NCBI GenBank assembly: GCA_000375685.1
Contig: AQVQ01000016.1
Location: forward strand, 1-15,270
Direction of reading: 5' to 3'
DNA length: 15,270 bases
Source: a crenarchaeote SCGC AAA261-N23
GTDB taxonomy: Archaea > Thermoproteota > Thermoprotei > Gearchaeales > Gearchaeaceae
The notes beneath the pieces are model-generated. The model saw only the letters and a program-made list of their open reading frames with translations, made no database searches and was not told the origin of the DNA. The position numbers and the translations under genes were made by a program. Below are positions 7,144 through 14,192 of this stretch, in pieces (within the stretch, counting starts at the first letter, position 1; the number at the start of each line of letters is the position of its first letter).

Positions 7144-8283
7144 ATGACTCTGATCAGTTCGCTCAAACCTTTATCTAAAGGTCAAGAAGAACTTTATGAG
7201 GCTTTAATCAGTGGAAAGTATAATATAGTGGGAATATTTGGTCCTACAGGAAGTGGCAAATCTCTTTTCTCAATAATTTATGCATTGAATGAAATAAGCG
7301 AAGGAAGATATAAGAAGTTCGTAATTCTAAAGCCAATCATCGATGTGGTTACCAAAAAGGAGATAACACCACAAGAACTAAACAGTTACGAAAACATAAT
7401 TTTAAGCTACATAAAAGACGTAACGGGAGGATTTATAGACACTTCTCTTATAGATAATTTTTATAAACAAGGAAAAATCGAGATACTAGATACGAGGTTC
7501 CTAAAAGGAAGAACTTTTGATGACTGTGTTTTGTTTGTTGATGAGATACAGTTGATGAAAATTGAGAGCTTAATAGAAATCATTCTTAGAGTTGGAAAGA
7601 ACAGTAGGCTTTTAATAGCTGGAGATCCTATTTTTCAAGCTCTCCAAGAAGCTACAGAAAACGATCCTTCATCAATTGTTAGAGAAATATTGTTAAATGA
7701 AGAAAATGCAAAGGTTATAGACTTAGGAATAAAAGATATTGCGAGATCTGGAGCAAAGAAGGGGATGAAACTTTTAATTGAATATAAATTAAGATCAAGA
7801 AAATTGAATGAAACTGAACAGAAAGCAGTTGATATTTCTAAAATTCACTCTCCTGATGCAGATATTGTAACCGTTGTTGATTTAATTGAAAGTAAAAAGC
7901 ATTTTGGACTAGAAAAACTTCAAAATATTCCAGATCTTCTTATCATAGTTAAAGAAGGCCACTTTGGAAGGATGGTTGGTAAAGGAGGAGAGAGAATTAG
8001 TAAGATAGAAAAGGATTTGACAAAGAAAATAAGAACTGTAGAATTGAATTTAAATTTTAAAGACTACATAAGAGCTTTGCATCCATTGCCTTGGATTATT
8101 AAACATATAGAAGATGTTGATTTCAAAGGAAATCAACTAGTTGTATCGGTAAAAAAGGAATTTGGAGCGTTCTTAGGTCAAAAAGGAGCATATGTTTTGT
8201 TTTTGGATAATGCTTTTCAGAAATTACTAGGAGTGAGATTAAGAGCTATAAACCTATCTGAAGAAAAGCGTGATGAGCACTAA
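7144..8283 (+). CDS. PhoH-like ATPase with C-terminal KH-type RNA-binding domains
   Basis: This 379-residue protein has an N-terminal PhoH/helicase-like P-loop domain: Walker A GPTGSGKS (33-40), ILKPIIDV (61-68), Walker B VLFVDEIQ (129-136), sensor LLIAGDP (156-162) and a likely arginine finger at DIARSG (about R201). After a linker come two GxxG loops of KH type, MVGKGGERISKIE (277-289) and FLGQKGAYVLFLD (343-355), an arrangement that suggests RNA binding. PhoH relatives in bacteria and archaea act in RNA metabolism, alone or with nucleases (for example PhoH2, YbeZ with YbeY). Here the likely role is an ATP-driven RNA-handling protein of the cytoplasm; the substrate is unknown. It appears monocistronic, with a T-rich stretch just after the stop. 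Confidence 0.87.
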   Translation: MTLISSLKPLSKGQEELYEALISGKYNIVGIFGPTGSGKSLFSIIYALNEISEGRYKKFVILKPIIDVVTKKEITPQELNSYENIILSYIKDVTGGFIDTSLIDNFYKQGKIEILDTRFLKGRTFDDCVLFVDEIQLMKIESLIEIILRVGKNSRLLIAGDPIFQALQEATENDPSSIVREILLNEENAKVIDLGIKDIARSGAKKGMKLLIEYKLRSRKLNETEQKAVDISKIHSPDADIVTVVDLIESKKHFGLEKLQNIPDLLIIVKEGHFGRMVGKGGERISKIEKDLTKKIRTVELNLNFKDYIRALHPLPWIIKHIEDVDFKGNQLVVSVKKEFGAFLGQKGAYVLFLDNAFQKLLGVRLRAINLSEEKRDEH

Positions 8284-8312
8284 ATTTTTTATTATATGTT
8301 ATTTTTCAAACA
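8284..8312 (+). terminator. T-rich terminator-like stretch after the PhoH gene
   Basis: AAATTTTTTATTATATGTTA directly follows the PhoH stop codon, and a second short T-run (ATTTTTC) follows. Archaeal terminators are commonly T-runs without a hairpin. The call is by sequence only and is weak in such AT-rich DNA. Confidence 0.3.
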
Positions 8313-8392
8313 TGCTCATAAATTAAACCTTGAAAGCTTTGTTCATGAAAGTCTTAAACATGATTATTAAATAAGAAATATGTATTAAAAAC

Positions 8393-8404
8393 AAATTATA
8401 ATAA
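8393..8404 (+). promoter_or_regulatory. TATA box of the ATPase-TOPRIM operon
   Basis: AAATTATAATAA is centred about 26 bases before the ATG at 8425, fitting a leaderless transcript. No ribosome binding site is seen between it and the start. Confidence 0.45.
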
Positions 8405-8424
8405 TTAGTTAGAATTAATTCAAA

Positions 8425-9684
8425 ATGAACCCAATCCCTAAATATAAAACAATTCGTATAAAAAATTTTAAGAGCTTAAAAGAAGTTGAACTAAAGTTAA
8501 GTAAATTTAATGTCGTTATAGGCTCAAACGCTACAGGAAAAACCAATCTGCTTGAGGGAATACATTTGGCAAATCAAGCTGTATACCCAATATCTTACCC
8601 TCCTACAACTTTTCAAAGATGGTGGGGATATAAAAATGCTGTTTATATGATGAAAGAAGAATTACCTATATCTTTCTTTATTGAAGCAGAACTAGCAAAA
8701 TATAATATAAACTATGAATTCATACTCACAGGTTCTGGAGGTCTTCAAAGATTTATACAGGAAAGATTGGAAATCAAGAATGTTCTTAAAATAGAACGTA
8801 AAGGAAACTATGTTAGTCTTGAATACGATGAAGAATTTACAAAAGATCCTTATGTAGCTGAAGCTTTAAACAAGCTTAGAAACACACCACAACATTTACA
8901 GCAACAAATTCCTGAAACGTATTCAATACTAAATCCTCAAGCGGTAAATTTGGTGGATTTGGGAATCATTCAACTTTCATGGTATCTACAAGATATATAT
9001 ACATCTTCATATAAGCAGATATCTGTTGTATCACCTATTATTAATACCGAAACAGGAGCTCAACCGTTAATGCAATTAATCTTAAGTACTTTATTAAGAC
9101 CATGGATATACCTAAACGTAGTCCCTTACTTTGCATCACAACCTGTTCCACTCCCCTCTTATCCGCTTCTAGATATTTATGGCGGAAATTTGCCACGAAT
9201 CCTATTCTCTTTATATCAACATGAAGGAAAATTTCCTGAAACTGTTCAAAGAATCATTGAAAAAATTTTCCCAGAAATATCTCTCCAATTCGAATTTTTA
9301 CCTGACGGTAGAATAACAATTAAAGCTAAGGAGCAATCTCTAGAGTTTCTTTCGCCAAATCTCAGTGCAGGTTTATTTAAGATACTTACAATATCTACTG
9401 CTTTAAGCCTTAAGACAAGTATGCTTCTTATTGATGAACTAGAGAATTCACTGCATCTTAAATCAATAGAAGTTCTTATTGATGAATTTAGAAATTCAGA
9501 CACCACAGTAATAGTTACTACGCACTCGCCAGCAGTTATTGATCTTTGCAAACCTGAAGAAATCATAATAGCAGAGAAAAAAGGATTCGAAACAATTCTA
9601 AAAAGAGAACCAAATCCAGAAGAACTTAAAAAGAAACTTATAGAAAGCGGGGTAAGCTTAAGCGAATATTACTTCTACGGTTAG
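8425..9684 (+). CDS. OLD/AAA15-type ATPase (SMC-like fold), probable ATPase subunit of a two-gene system
   Basis: The 419-residue protein opens with IRIKNFKSLKEVELKLSKFN and Walker A IGSNATGKTN (32-41), the standard start of the AAA_21/AAA15 SMC-like ATPases. The middle (about 60-300) is variable, without a clear coiled coil and rich in aromatic and proline residues. The C-terminal half supplies an ABC-like signature SPNLSAGLFK (310-319), Walker B MLLIDELENSLH (333-344) and the H-loop VTTHSPAVID (364-373). There is no C-terminal TOPRIM domain as in true OLD proteins; a separate TOPRIM-like protein is encoded 22 bases downstream. Such splits are known from the AbiL and PARIS (AriA/AriB) anti-phage systems, in which the ATPase senses or holds the nuclease. 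The ATPase call is firm; the defence role is inference. Confidence 0.85.
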   Translation: MNPIPKYKTIRIKNFKSLKEVELKLSKFNVVIGSNATGKTNLLEGIHLANQAVYPISYPPTTFQRWWGYKNAVYMMKEELPISFFIEAELAKYNINYEFILTGSGGLQRFIQERLEIKNVLKIERKGNYVSLEYDEEFTKDPYVAEALNKLRNTPQHLQQQIPETYSILNPQAVNLVDLGIIQLSWYLQDIYTSSYKQISVVSPIINTETGAQPLMQLILSTLLRPWIYLNVVPYFASQPVPLPSYPLLDIYGGNLPRILFSLYQHEGKFPETVQRIIEKIFPEISLQFEFLPDGRITIKAKEQSLEFLSPNLSAGLFKILTISTALSLKTSMLLIDELENSLHLKSIEVLIDEFRNSDTTVIVTTHSPAVIDLCKPEEIIIAEKKGFETILKREPNPEELKKKLIESGVSLSEYYFYG

Positions 9685-9706
9685 TAAATTATTGTTAAAT
9701 TAAAAA

Positions 9707-10237
9707 ATGGTCCAACTATGTGTGTATACAGAAGATACCTACGGTTCTGAATTTATCGAAAAAGTAATCAAATGGCTTAAAAAATTGGGAAAGCTTTCGC
9801 AGGATTGTAACGTAGTGAAGAAAGAACATACCTTCGGAAAATATAATCCTTGCAACCCTAAACTTAATCGAATAATTTTAGCTACTTTTGGAAGGTATGA
9901 TTTGTATATCATATTTGTTGACGCACATGGAAAAATACGAGAAATGGTTAAAGATAATATAAAGTCTCATATCAAAGAATCGATAAAAAAATTTGGTGAT
10001 AAAATACATATAATTGTTTTCGAATACGAGGCTGAAGAATGGATAACAGCTTCTCTAATAAATCAAACAAACGAACCTTCTCAGTATTTAAAGCAACATT
10101 ATCGTTATGATAAAAAAGAGATTGCTAAATGGGTTGATAGACTAGACTATGATAAGCTGAAGAACTGTGCAAGTTTTATTGAATTTTATAATGCTTTATT
10201 TACTGTCTGCAAACCTAATAAAGTTTCTAATAACTGA
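9707..10237 (+). CDS. TOPRIM-like nuclease/effector candidate (DUF4276/DUF3226-like), partner of the upstream ATPase
   Basis: The 176-residue protein has the layout of a compact TOPRIM fold: strand and acid CVYTEDTYGSEF (5-16, Glu9), then a helix; YDLYIIFVDAHGKI (64-77, Asp72, where TOPRIM proteins have DxD, here Asp-x-His); and IIVFEYEAEEWITASL (102-117), the counterpart of the 'E-x-E-x-W' motif of DUF4276/RloB-like and related archaeal proteins. A basic and aromatic C-terminal helix region follows. It starts 22 bases after the ATPase gene with no promoter between, so the two are one operon. In related two-gene defence systems the TOPRIM subunit cuts nucleic acid when activated. The assignment rests on motif order, not on overall similarity, and the DxH change may alter or abolish metal binding. 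Confidence 0.6.
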   Translation: MVQLCVYTEDTYGSEFIEKVIKWLKKLGKLSQDCNVVKKEHTFGKYNPCNPKLNRIILATFGRYDLYIIFVDAHGKIREMVKDNIKSHIKESIKKFGDKIHIIVFEYEAEEWITASLINQTNEPSQYLKQHYRYDKKEIAKWVDRLDYDKLKNCASFIEFYNALFTVCKPNKVSNN

Positions 10238-10456
10238 TTAACTAAGCAACCAATATTAAATAAACTTTTCAATAGTTTGGGGAGGAACGATTTTTTGCCA
10301 CTACCTATATTGTTCTTGGAAAATGCTTTGCTTTAACTTTTAGTTTTAGAGTATATTTAAATATTATATATATAATACCTATTCACCAATTAGAAAGCAT
10401 CAATTGACAAAGTTTAATTTTTTCAAAGGACTACTATGATATAAGCTAAGTTAAAC

Positions 10457-10464
10457 TTTTATAA
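10457..10464 (+). promoter_or_regulatory. TATA box of the CC-membrane protein / thioredoxin operon
   Basis: TTTTATAA lies about 28 bases before the ATG at 10489 but only about 22 before the alternative TTG at 10483. The spacing therefore favours the ATG as the leaderless start. The bases from 10238 to 10456 hold no gene that I can support. Confidence 0.5.
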
Positions 10465-10488
10465 CCCCTTAGGTATAATTACTTGAAA

Positions 10489-10992
10489 ATGATATCATAT
10501 GATTTAAAAATCATTTATTTTGCACTTAAAGACAAAGTAAATCTGTCCTTATTTCTTGCATTATCATCTCTTTTATCTTTAGGTTACATTTATCTTCTTA
10601 ACTTTTTAGTTATTGGATCTTTTTACATTAGTGAGATTTTCTTAAGTATTTCACAAATAGTGTTTGCAATAATTATAGGAATATTGCTTTCTTTAGTCAT
10701 AGTATTGAATTATCAGTCTTTTAAATTGAAGTTGCCAACAGTTAAAGGTTCTGTATTAGGAGCAATAATTGCAACTTTTGTAAATGGTTTTTGTTGTTCT
10801 CCAGTTATCCCAACGCTTATATCATTCTTTGCCACAACAAGCCCAGCGATAATATTTTTATCTGCTTCAGTGCAAGCATTCTTTGCTTTTAATTACTTGT
10901 ATTTCTACATTACATCTATTGCTTTGCTTATCTATTCAATTCATAAAATATGCAACAATATTAATTGTTGCGTTTTCAAAAATGAAAAGTAA
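10489..10992 (+). CDS. Membrane protein with a conserved-looking CCSP motif, linked to a thioredoxin-like protein
   Basis: The 167-residue protein has four to five predicted membrane helices (about 18-42, 48-74, 86-112, 118-140 and 137-155). Its striking element is VNGFCCSPVIPTLISFF (98-114), a Cys pair next to Pro within the membrane, plus three cysteines near the C-terminus (ICNNINCC). I do not recognise a named family. The next gene overlaps its end by 11 bases and encodes a membrane-anchored thioredoxin-fold protein. A membrane Cys-pair protein coupled to such a partner suggests disulfide or electron exchange, or metal handling, at the outer face of the membrane (inference). A TTG six bases upstream would add two residues, but TATA spacing favours this ATG. 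Confidence 0.7.
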   Translation: MISYDLKIIYFALKDKVNLSLFLALSSLLSLGYIYLLNFLVIGSFYISEIFLSISQIVFAIIIGILLSLVIVLNYQSFKLKLPTVKGSVLGAIIATFVNGFCCSPVIPTLISFFATTSPAIIFLSASVQAFFAFNYLYFYITSIALLIYSIHKICNNINCCVFKNEK

Positions 10993-11479
10993 GAAGCAAA
11001 GAAAGAGAAGTAGACTTTGGATAAGCGTTCTATCAATTGCTGTTGTTATTATAGTTTCATACATACTGATTTCAACTTCAGTTTCTTCTAACCCACCTAA
11101 GGTTGGAACAAACATTGGAGACTTAGCTCCTAATATTAAGCTTTTTTTAACCAATGGACAAACATTAAATCTTAGCGACTTTGGAGGACAGAATATTTTA
11201 CTTTGGTTTGTAGCTACGTGGTGCTACTCTTGCCAAGTTGGAGCACAAATGCTTTTAAGCAAATATTATGACTATCTTCATCAAAAAGGCTACATAATAA
11301 TAGTAGTTGAGCTATATGATGACTTAGGCCAGCCGGGACCTTCTATTGAGCAGTTCGCTCAACAGTTTGGAGGAGGTACAGGAAAGCCTGGATGGTATTA
11401 TGCAAATTCAACTTTGGATGCTACGTTGACCTATGATCCTAAAGGATATTTGGATATATTATCGATAAATACGGTATAA
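10982..11479 (+). CDS. Membrane-anchored TlpA/AhpC-like thioredoxin-fold protein, 3' end frameshifted
   Basis: The protein starts MKSKKQRKRS, a basic end followed by one membrane helix (about 12-32), so the catalytic part should face the outside. The domain shows GDLAPNIKLFLTNGQTLNLS (46-65), then the active site FVATWCYSCQ (76-85; Cys81 and Cys84, CxxC), as in TlpA/ResA-type thiol oxidoreductases. The frame ends at 11479 after YLDILSINTV. One frame over, the sequence continues YIIDKYGIIKYLGYNLPASL and PNIIQNL to a TAG at 11536-11538, which is the expected 'Y-x-IDK-x-G-x-I' strand of the family. A one-base indel near 11450-11463 therefore truncates the protein by about 25 residues, unless it is a sequencing error. 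The start was chosen at the overlap with the upstream gene; the longer frame upstream is a shadow of that gene. Confidence 0.75.
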   Translation: MKSKKQRKRSRLWISVLSIAVVIIVSYILISTSVSSNPPKVGTNIGDLAPNIKLFLTNGQTLNLSDFGGQNILLWFVATWCYSCQVGAQMLLSKYYDYLHQKGYIIIVVELYDDLGQPGPSIEQFAQQFGGGTGKPGWYYANSTLDATLTYDPKGYLDILSINTV

Positions 11480-11581
11480 TAAAATATTTAGGATACAATC
11501 TTCCAGCTAGTCTTCCTAATATAATTCAGAACTTATAGCAAAGGACTAAAATTAAAATAATGCTAATGCTGTATTCTATTT

Positions 11582-12085
11582 ATGAAGTTCAGTCCCAAGT
11601 ATATTTTAACTGCAGGATATATCCTTGGTTTCATCAATATAGGGAGTTTAATTCTTGGGATAGGATGGATCATGCTTGGAAATAAGTTTAAACAAAAAGT
11701 TTGGTTTGCAACAGGTATATTAGGAATAATTGCATTTGCTACTTTGTTACTCAATGCATATAATCAAATAATCAACGCTTTTAGCTTTGCAATACCCTTT
11801 AGTATACCCAAATTCGATAACGACGTAAATCTTTACTATGCCTTATTTGTAACATTCATTGCTTTTTATATCCTTCAGTTAATCTCATTATGGACCGCTT
11901 CAGCTGAGTTTGAAACTGGATTAATAAGGGTCTCTTCGATTTTATTCGGAGTTAATTTCATTCTTTTCTTCTTTAACTTAACAAATTTAGTGATAGCAGT
12001 AATTGCATCAGTTTTATGCGCTGCAGGCTTTTACTTGCTTAAAGAAAAAAAGAAGAAGATAGGATTGGTTTCTCCTCAATTTTAA
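11582..12085 (+). CDS. Uncharacterised membrane protein (DUF973-like appearance)
   Basis: The 167-residue protein has four predicted membrane helices: about 8-32 (AGYILGFINIGSLILGIGWI), 40-72, 85-108 and 118-150, with a basic end KEKKKKIG on the inside. Small Gly-rich four-helix proteins of this type are common in Sulfolobales and some are classed as DUF973; I cannot confirm membership. Its stop codon touches the ATG of the FAD oxidoreductase (TAAATG, no gap), so the two are cotranscribed and the protein may anchor or assist that enzyme, although only the layout supports this. An A-rich stretch at about 11549-11560 is a possible TATA region. Confidence 0.65.
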   Translation: MKFSPKYILTAGYILGFINIGSLILGIGWIMLGNKFKQKVWFATGILGIIAFATLLLNAYNQIINAFSFAIPFSIPKFDNDVNLYYALFVTFIAFYILQLISLWTASAEFETGLIRVSSILFGVNFILFFFNLTNLVIAVIASVLCAAGFYLLKEKKKKIGLVSPQF

Positions 12086-13726
12086 ATGTTTGATGCTATT
12101 ATAGTAGGTGCTGGACATAATGGATTAACATGCGCGTGCTATCTAGCTAAGGCTGGATTTAAAGTAGCTGTTTTTGAAAGGAGAGAAATTGCTGGAGGTG
12201 CCTGTGTTTCTGAGGAAATTTGGCCAGGCTACAAGCTTTCAACTGGAGCTTATGTTTTAAGTTTATACAAGGAAAAATTCATAGATGAATTGAACCTAAG
12301 GAAATACGGATTTGAAGTCTATAATAAAGATCCTTCATTATTTGTTCCTTTTGAAAACAACAAATATATTTTTATCTGGAACGATTCAAGAAAAACTAAG
12401 AAAGAAATTTCTAAGTTCTCTAAAAAGGATGCTGAAGCTTATGATAAATGGAATGAAATGTGGTCAAATTTCATTGATATAATTAACATTTTGGCACTGA
12501 GACCTCCTATTTCAATTTTTGATGCAGAAGAAGCGCTTGAAATACTTGAAGAAATCGGTAAAAGGATAGATAAGGATAAATTCAGCTTGGAAGACTTTCA
12601 GAGAATTTTGCTCAGTGATGCTAAGTCATTATTAGATGAATATTTTGAGTCTGAAGAATTGAAAGCTGCTTTGAGCGAAGATGCAATAGTTGGTTCGTGT
12701 ATAACTCCTTCAATGCAGGGCAGTGCCTATGTATTAGCCCATCATTTAATGGGAGAAGTTAATGGGATTAAAGGAAGTTGGGGGTACGTTAAGGGAGGAA
12801 TGGGAGGATTGACATGCGCTTTGGAAAAATGTGCGAAGGATTTAGGAGTTACAATATTTTATTCAACGCCTGTAAAGAAAATTGTTGTAAAAGAGGGAAA
12901 AGCTGTAGGAATTGAAACTTATGATAACAAATTTTACGAATCAAAGATTGTAGTTTCTAATGCTGATGTAAAAACAACTTTCTTAAAGTTAATAGATGAA
13001 GATGTGCAACCTAAGGAAATAGTTAGAAAGATTAGAAATTTAAAGTCGAGAGGAATTTCTTTCAAAATAGCTGGAATAATAGAAGAACTTCCTAATTATT
13101 TGAATATGGGAAAGAAACTACAACACCAACATGTGGCTTCTGCTTTAATTCTTCCAAGTATTGAATATGTAGAGAAAGCTTTTAGAGATTTTCTAGATAA
13201 AAAGCCTTCGAAAGAGCCCTTTGTTTCGATAAACATTCAAACAAGCTTAGATCCTAGCGTATCAATCGATGGTAAGCATGTTTTTTTTCCCTTTGTTTCG
13301 ATAAACATTCAAACAAGCTTAGATCCTAGCGTATCAATCGATGGTAAGCATGTTTTTTCGTTGTTTGTGCAATATGCTCCCTATGAATATGATTGGGAAA
13401 ATAAGAAGGAAGATTTTGAAAACACGATTTTTGAAAAAATCAGAGAATATGCTCCAAATTTTGTTCCATTTAAATATATTTCGTTAAGCCCTAAAGATTT
13501 GGAAGAAAGGTTTGGATTGCCAAATGGTCAGATATTCCAAATTGATATGAGTTTGGATCAGCTGTATAATTTAAGACCTTTAAAGGAATTAAGCAGGTAT
13601 TCAACTCATATACAAAATTTGTACTTATGCAGTTCTTCAACCCATCCTGGTGGAGGAGTTAGTGGGATACCAGGATACAACGCTGCAATGAAGATCTTGA
13701 AGGATTATCGAGGAATAAACAGATAA
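12086..13726 (+). CDS. FAD-dependent oxidoreductase, phytoene desaturase-like (COG1233, PYROXD2 type)
   Basis: The 546-residue protein begins with the dinucleotide motif IIVGAGHNGLTCACYLAKAG (5-24), ends its second strand with Glu31, and continues REIAGGACVSEE. The C-terminal flavin motif reads YLCSSSTHPGGGVSGIPGYN (about 511-530). This is the CrtI/PYROXD2 branch of flavoproteins, which desaturate or isomerise isoprenoid and other lipid-like substrates; the actual substrate is unknown. Residues 378-401 and 402-425 are a tandem copy (PFVSINIQTSLDPSVSIDGK then HVF-), from a 72-base in-frame duplication; without it the length would be about 522. The extra copy interrupts a region that is single in the decayed paralogue and could affect folding. 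It is translated directly after the small membrane protein. Confidence 0.88.
   Translation: MFDAIIVGAGHNGLTCACYLAKAGFKVAVFERREIAGGACVSEEIWPGYKLSTGAYVLSLYKEKFIDELNLRKYGFEVYNKDPSLFVPFENNKYIFIWNDSRKTKKEISKFSKKDAEAYDKWNEMWSNFIDIINILALRPPISIFDAEEALEILEEIGKRIDKDKFSLEDFQRILLSDAKSLLDEYFESEELKAALSEDAIVGSCITPSMQGSAYVLAHHLMGEVNGIKGSWGYVKGGMGGLTCALEKCAKDLGVTIFYSTPVKKIVVKEGKAVGIETYDNKFYESKIVVSNADVKTTFLKLIDEDVQPKEIVRKIRNLKSRGISFKIAGIIEELPNYLNMGKKLQHQHVASALILPSIEYVEKAFRDFLDKKPSKEPFVSINIQTSLDPSVSIDGKHVFFPFVSINIQTSLDPSVSIDGKHVFSLFVQYAPYEYDWENKKEDFENTIFEKIREYAPNFVPFKYISLSPKDLEERFGLPNGQIFQIDMSLDQLYNLRPLKELSRYSTHIQNLYLCSSSTHPGGGVSGIPGYNAAMKILKDYRGINR
13217..13360 (+). repeat. 72-base in-frame tandem duplication inside the FAD oxidoreductase gene
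   Basis: Bases 13217-13288 are repeated at 13289-13360. The copies agree at 70 of 72 positions, and the only differences are the last two bases (TT against CG). The repeat begins on a codon boundary and adds 24 residues. Near-identity implies a recent event, either a real slippage or unequal-exchange product or an assembly artefact. Confidence 0.95.
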
Positions 13727-13735
13727 ACTTATATA

Positions 13736-13743
13736 TTATATAA
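13736..13743 (+). promoter_or_regulatory. TATA box of the padR-ABC operon
   Basis: TTATATAA within a longer TATATATTATATAA stretch lies about 26 bases before the PadR ATG at 13766. It is followed directly by the palindromic operator candidate. Confidence 0.55.
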
Positions 13744-13762
13744 TCGATATCGATTTCGATAT
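13743..13762 (+). promoter_or_regulatory. Palindromic operator candidate for the PadR regulator
   Basis: Two overlapping palindromes sit between the TATA box and the start codon: ATCGATATCGAT (13743-13754, perfect) and ATATCGA-TT-TCGATAT (13747-13762, 7-base arms). A dimeric winged-helix repressor bound here would block transcription initiation. Autoregulation by the adjacent PadR protein is the natural inference. Confidence 0.6.
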
Positions 13763-13765
13763 AGA

Positions 13766-14191
13766 ATGTTTCCTATGCCAATAAGAATTAGGGGAATGTT
13801 AAGAAGATGGGTTCTAAATTCTCTAAGAGCTGGGCCAAAAAACGGAGCTGAGATTATAAACGATATAGAAACACTAACCTTTGGTTGGTGGAGGCCTTCT
13901 CCAGGATCAATATATCCTTTGCTTGAAAACCTAGTTAAAGAAGGAATTGTGAGAAAAAGAGAAGATGGAAGGTATGAGTTAACTGAAAAAGGAAAAAGCG
14001 AAGTAGGCTACTTTTTCGGTTTCCATTTCCCAAGATTTGGAGAACCTAGAACAATTGATGAAATGTTAAATGAGATCAACAGTTATGTTCAATATATGGA
14101 GGATTTAGCAGTCAGCAATAAAGAAGTTATTTCAGAATATAAAGAAAAAATAAAAGAAATAATCGCAAAGTTAGAAAAACTAGTGAGCTAA
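13766..14191 (+). CDS. PadR-family transcriptional regulator
   Basis: The 141-residue protein has the PadR winged helix: LRRWVLNSLRAGPKNGAEII (about 12-31), WWRPSPGSIYPLLENLVKEG (43-62, the recognition region with the typical 'PS-x-GS-x-YP-x-L'), and the wing VRKREDGRYELTEKGK. A C-terminal helix (about 95-140, MLNEINSYVQYMEDL and on) should form the dimer coiled coil. PadR proteins usually repress efflux or detoxification genes and lose DNA when they bind a small ligand. The gene sits 1 base before the ABC ATPase gene, and palindromes lie in its own promoter, so it most likely represses this exporter operon. The ATG at 13766 fits TATA spacing. Confidence 0.88.
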   Translation: MFPMPIRIRGMLRRWVLNSLRAGPKNGAEIINDIETLTFGWWRPSPGSIYPLLENLVKEGIVRKREDGRYELTEKGKSEVGYFFGFHFPRFGEPRTIDEMLNEINSYVQYMEDLAVSNKEVISEYKEKIKEIIAKLEKLVS

Positions 14192-14192
14192 G

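Noticed and set aside
9246..9566. A 106-codon minus-strand frame within the ATPase gene
   Set aside because: It is antisense to the signature and Walker B region of a clearly coding gene, with no independent support.
10238..10336. In-frame continuation of 32 codons after the TOPRIM-like gene's TGA stop
   Set aside because: The stretch (LTKQPILNKLFNSLGRNDF and on) has no helix or strand pattern fitting the protein, and the family-like part already ends before the TGA. Stop readthrough is not needed.
10883..10981. Longer N-terminus of the thioredoxin-like protein starting at 10883
   Set aside because: Those codons are the membrane protein gene read in another frame. The ATG at 10982 gives a clean basic end plus one membrane anchor.
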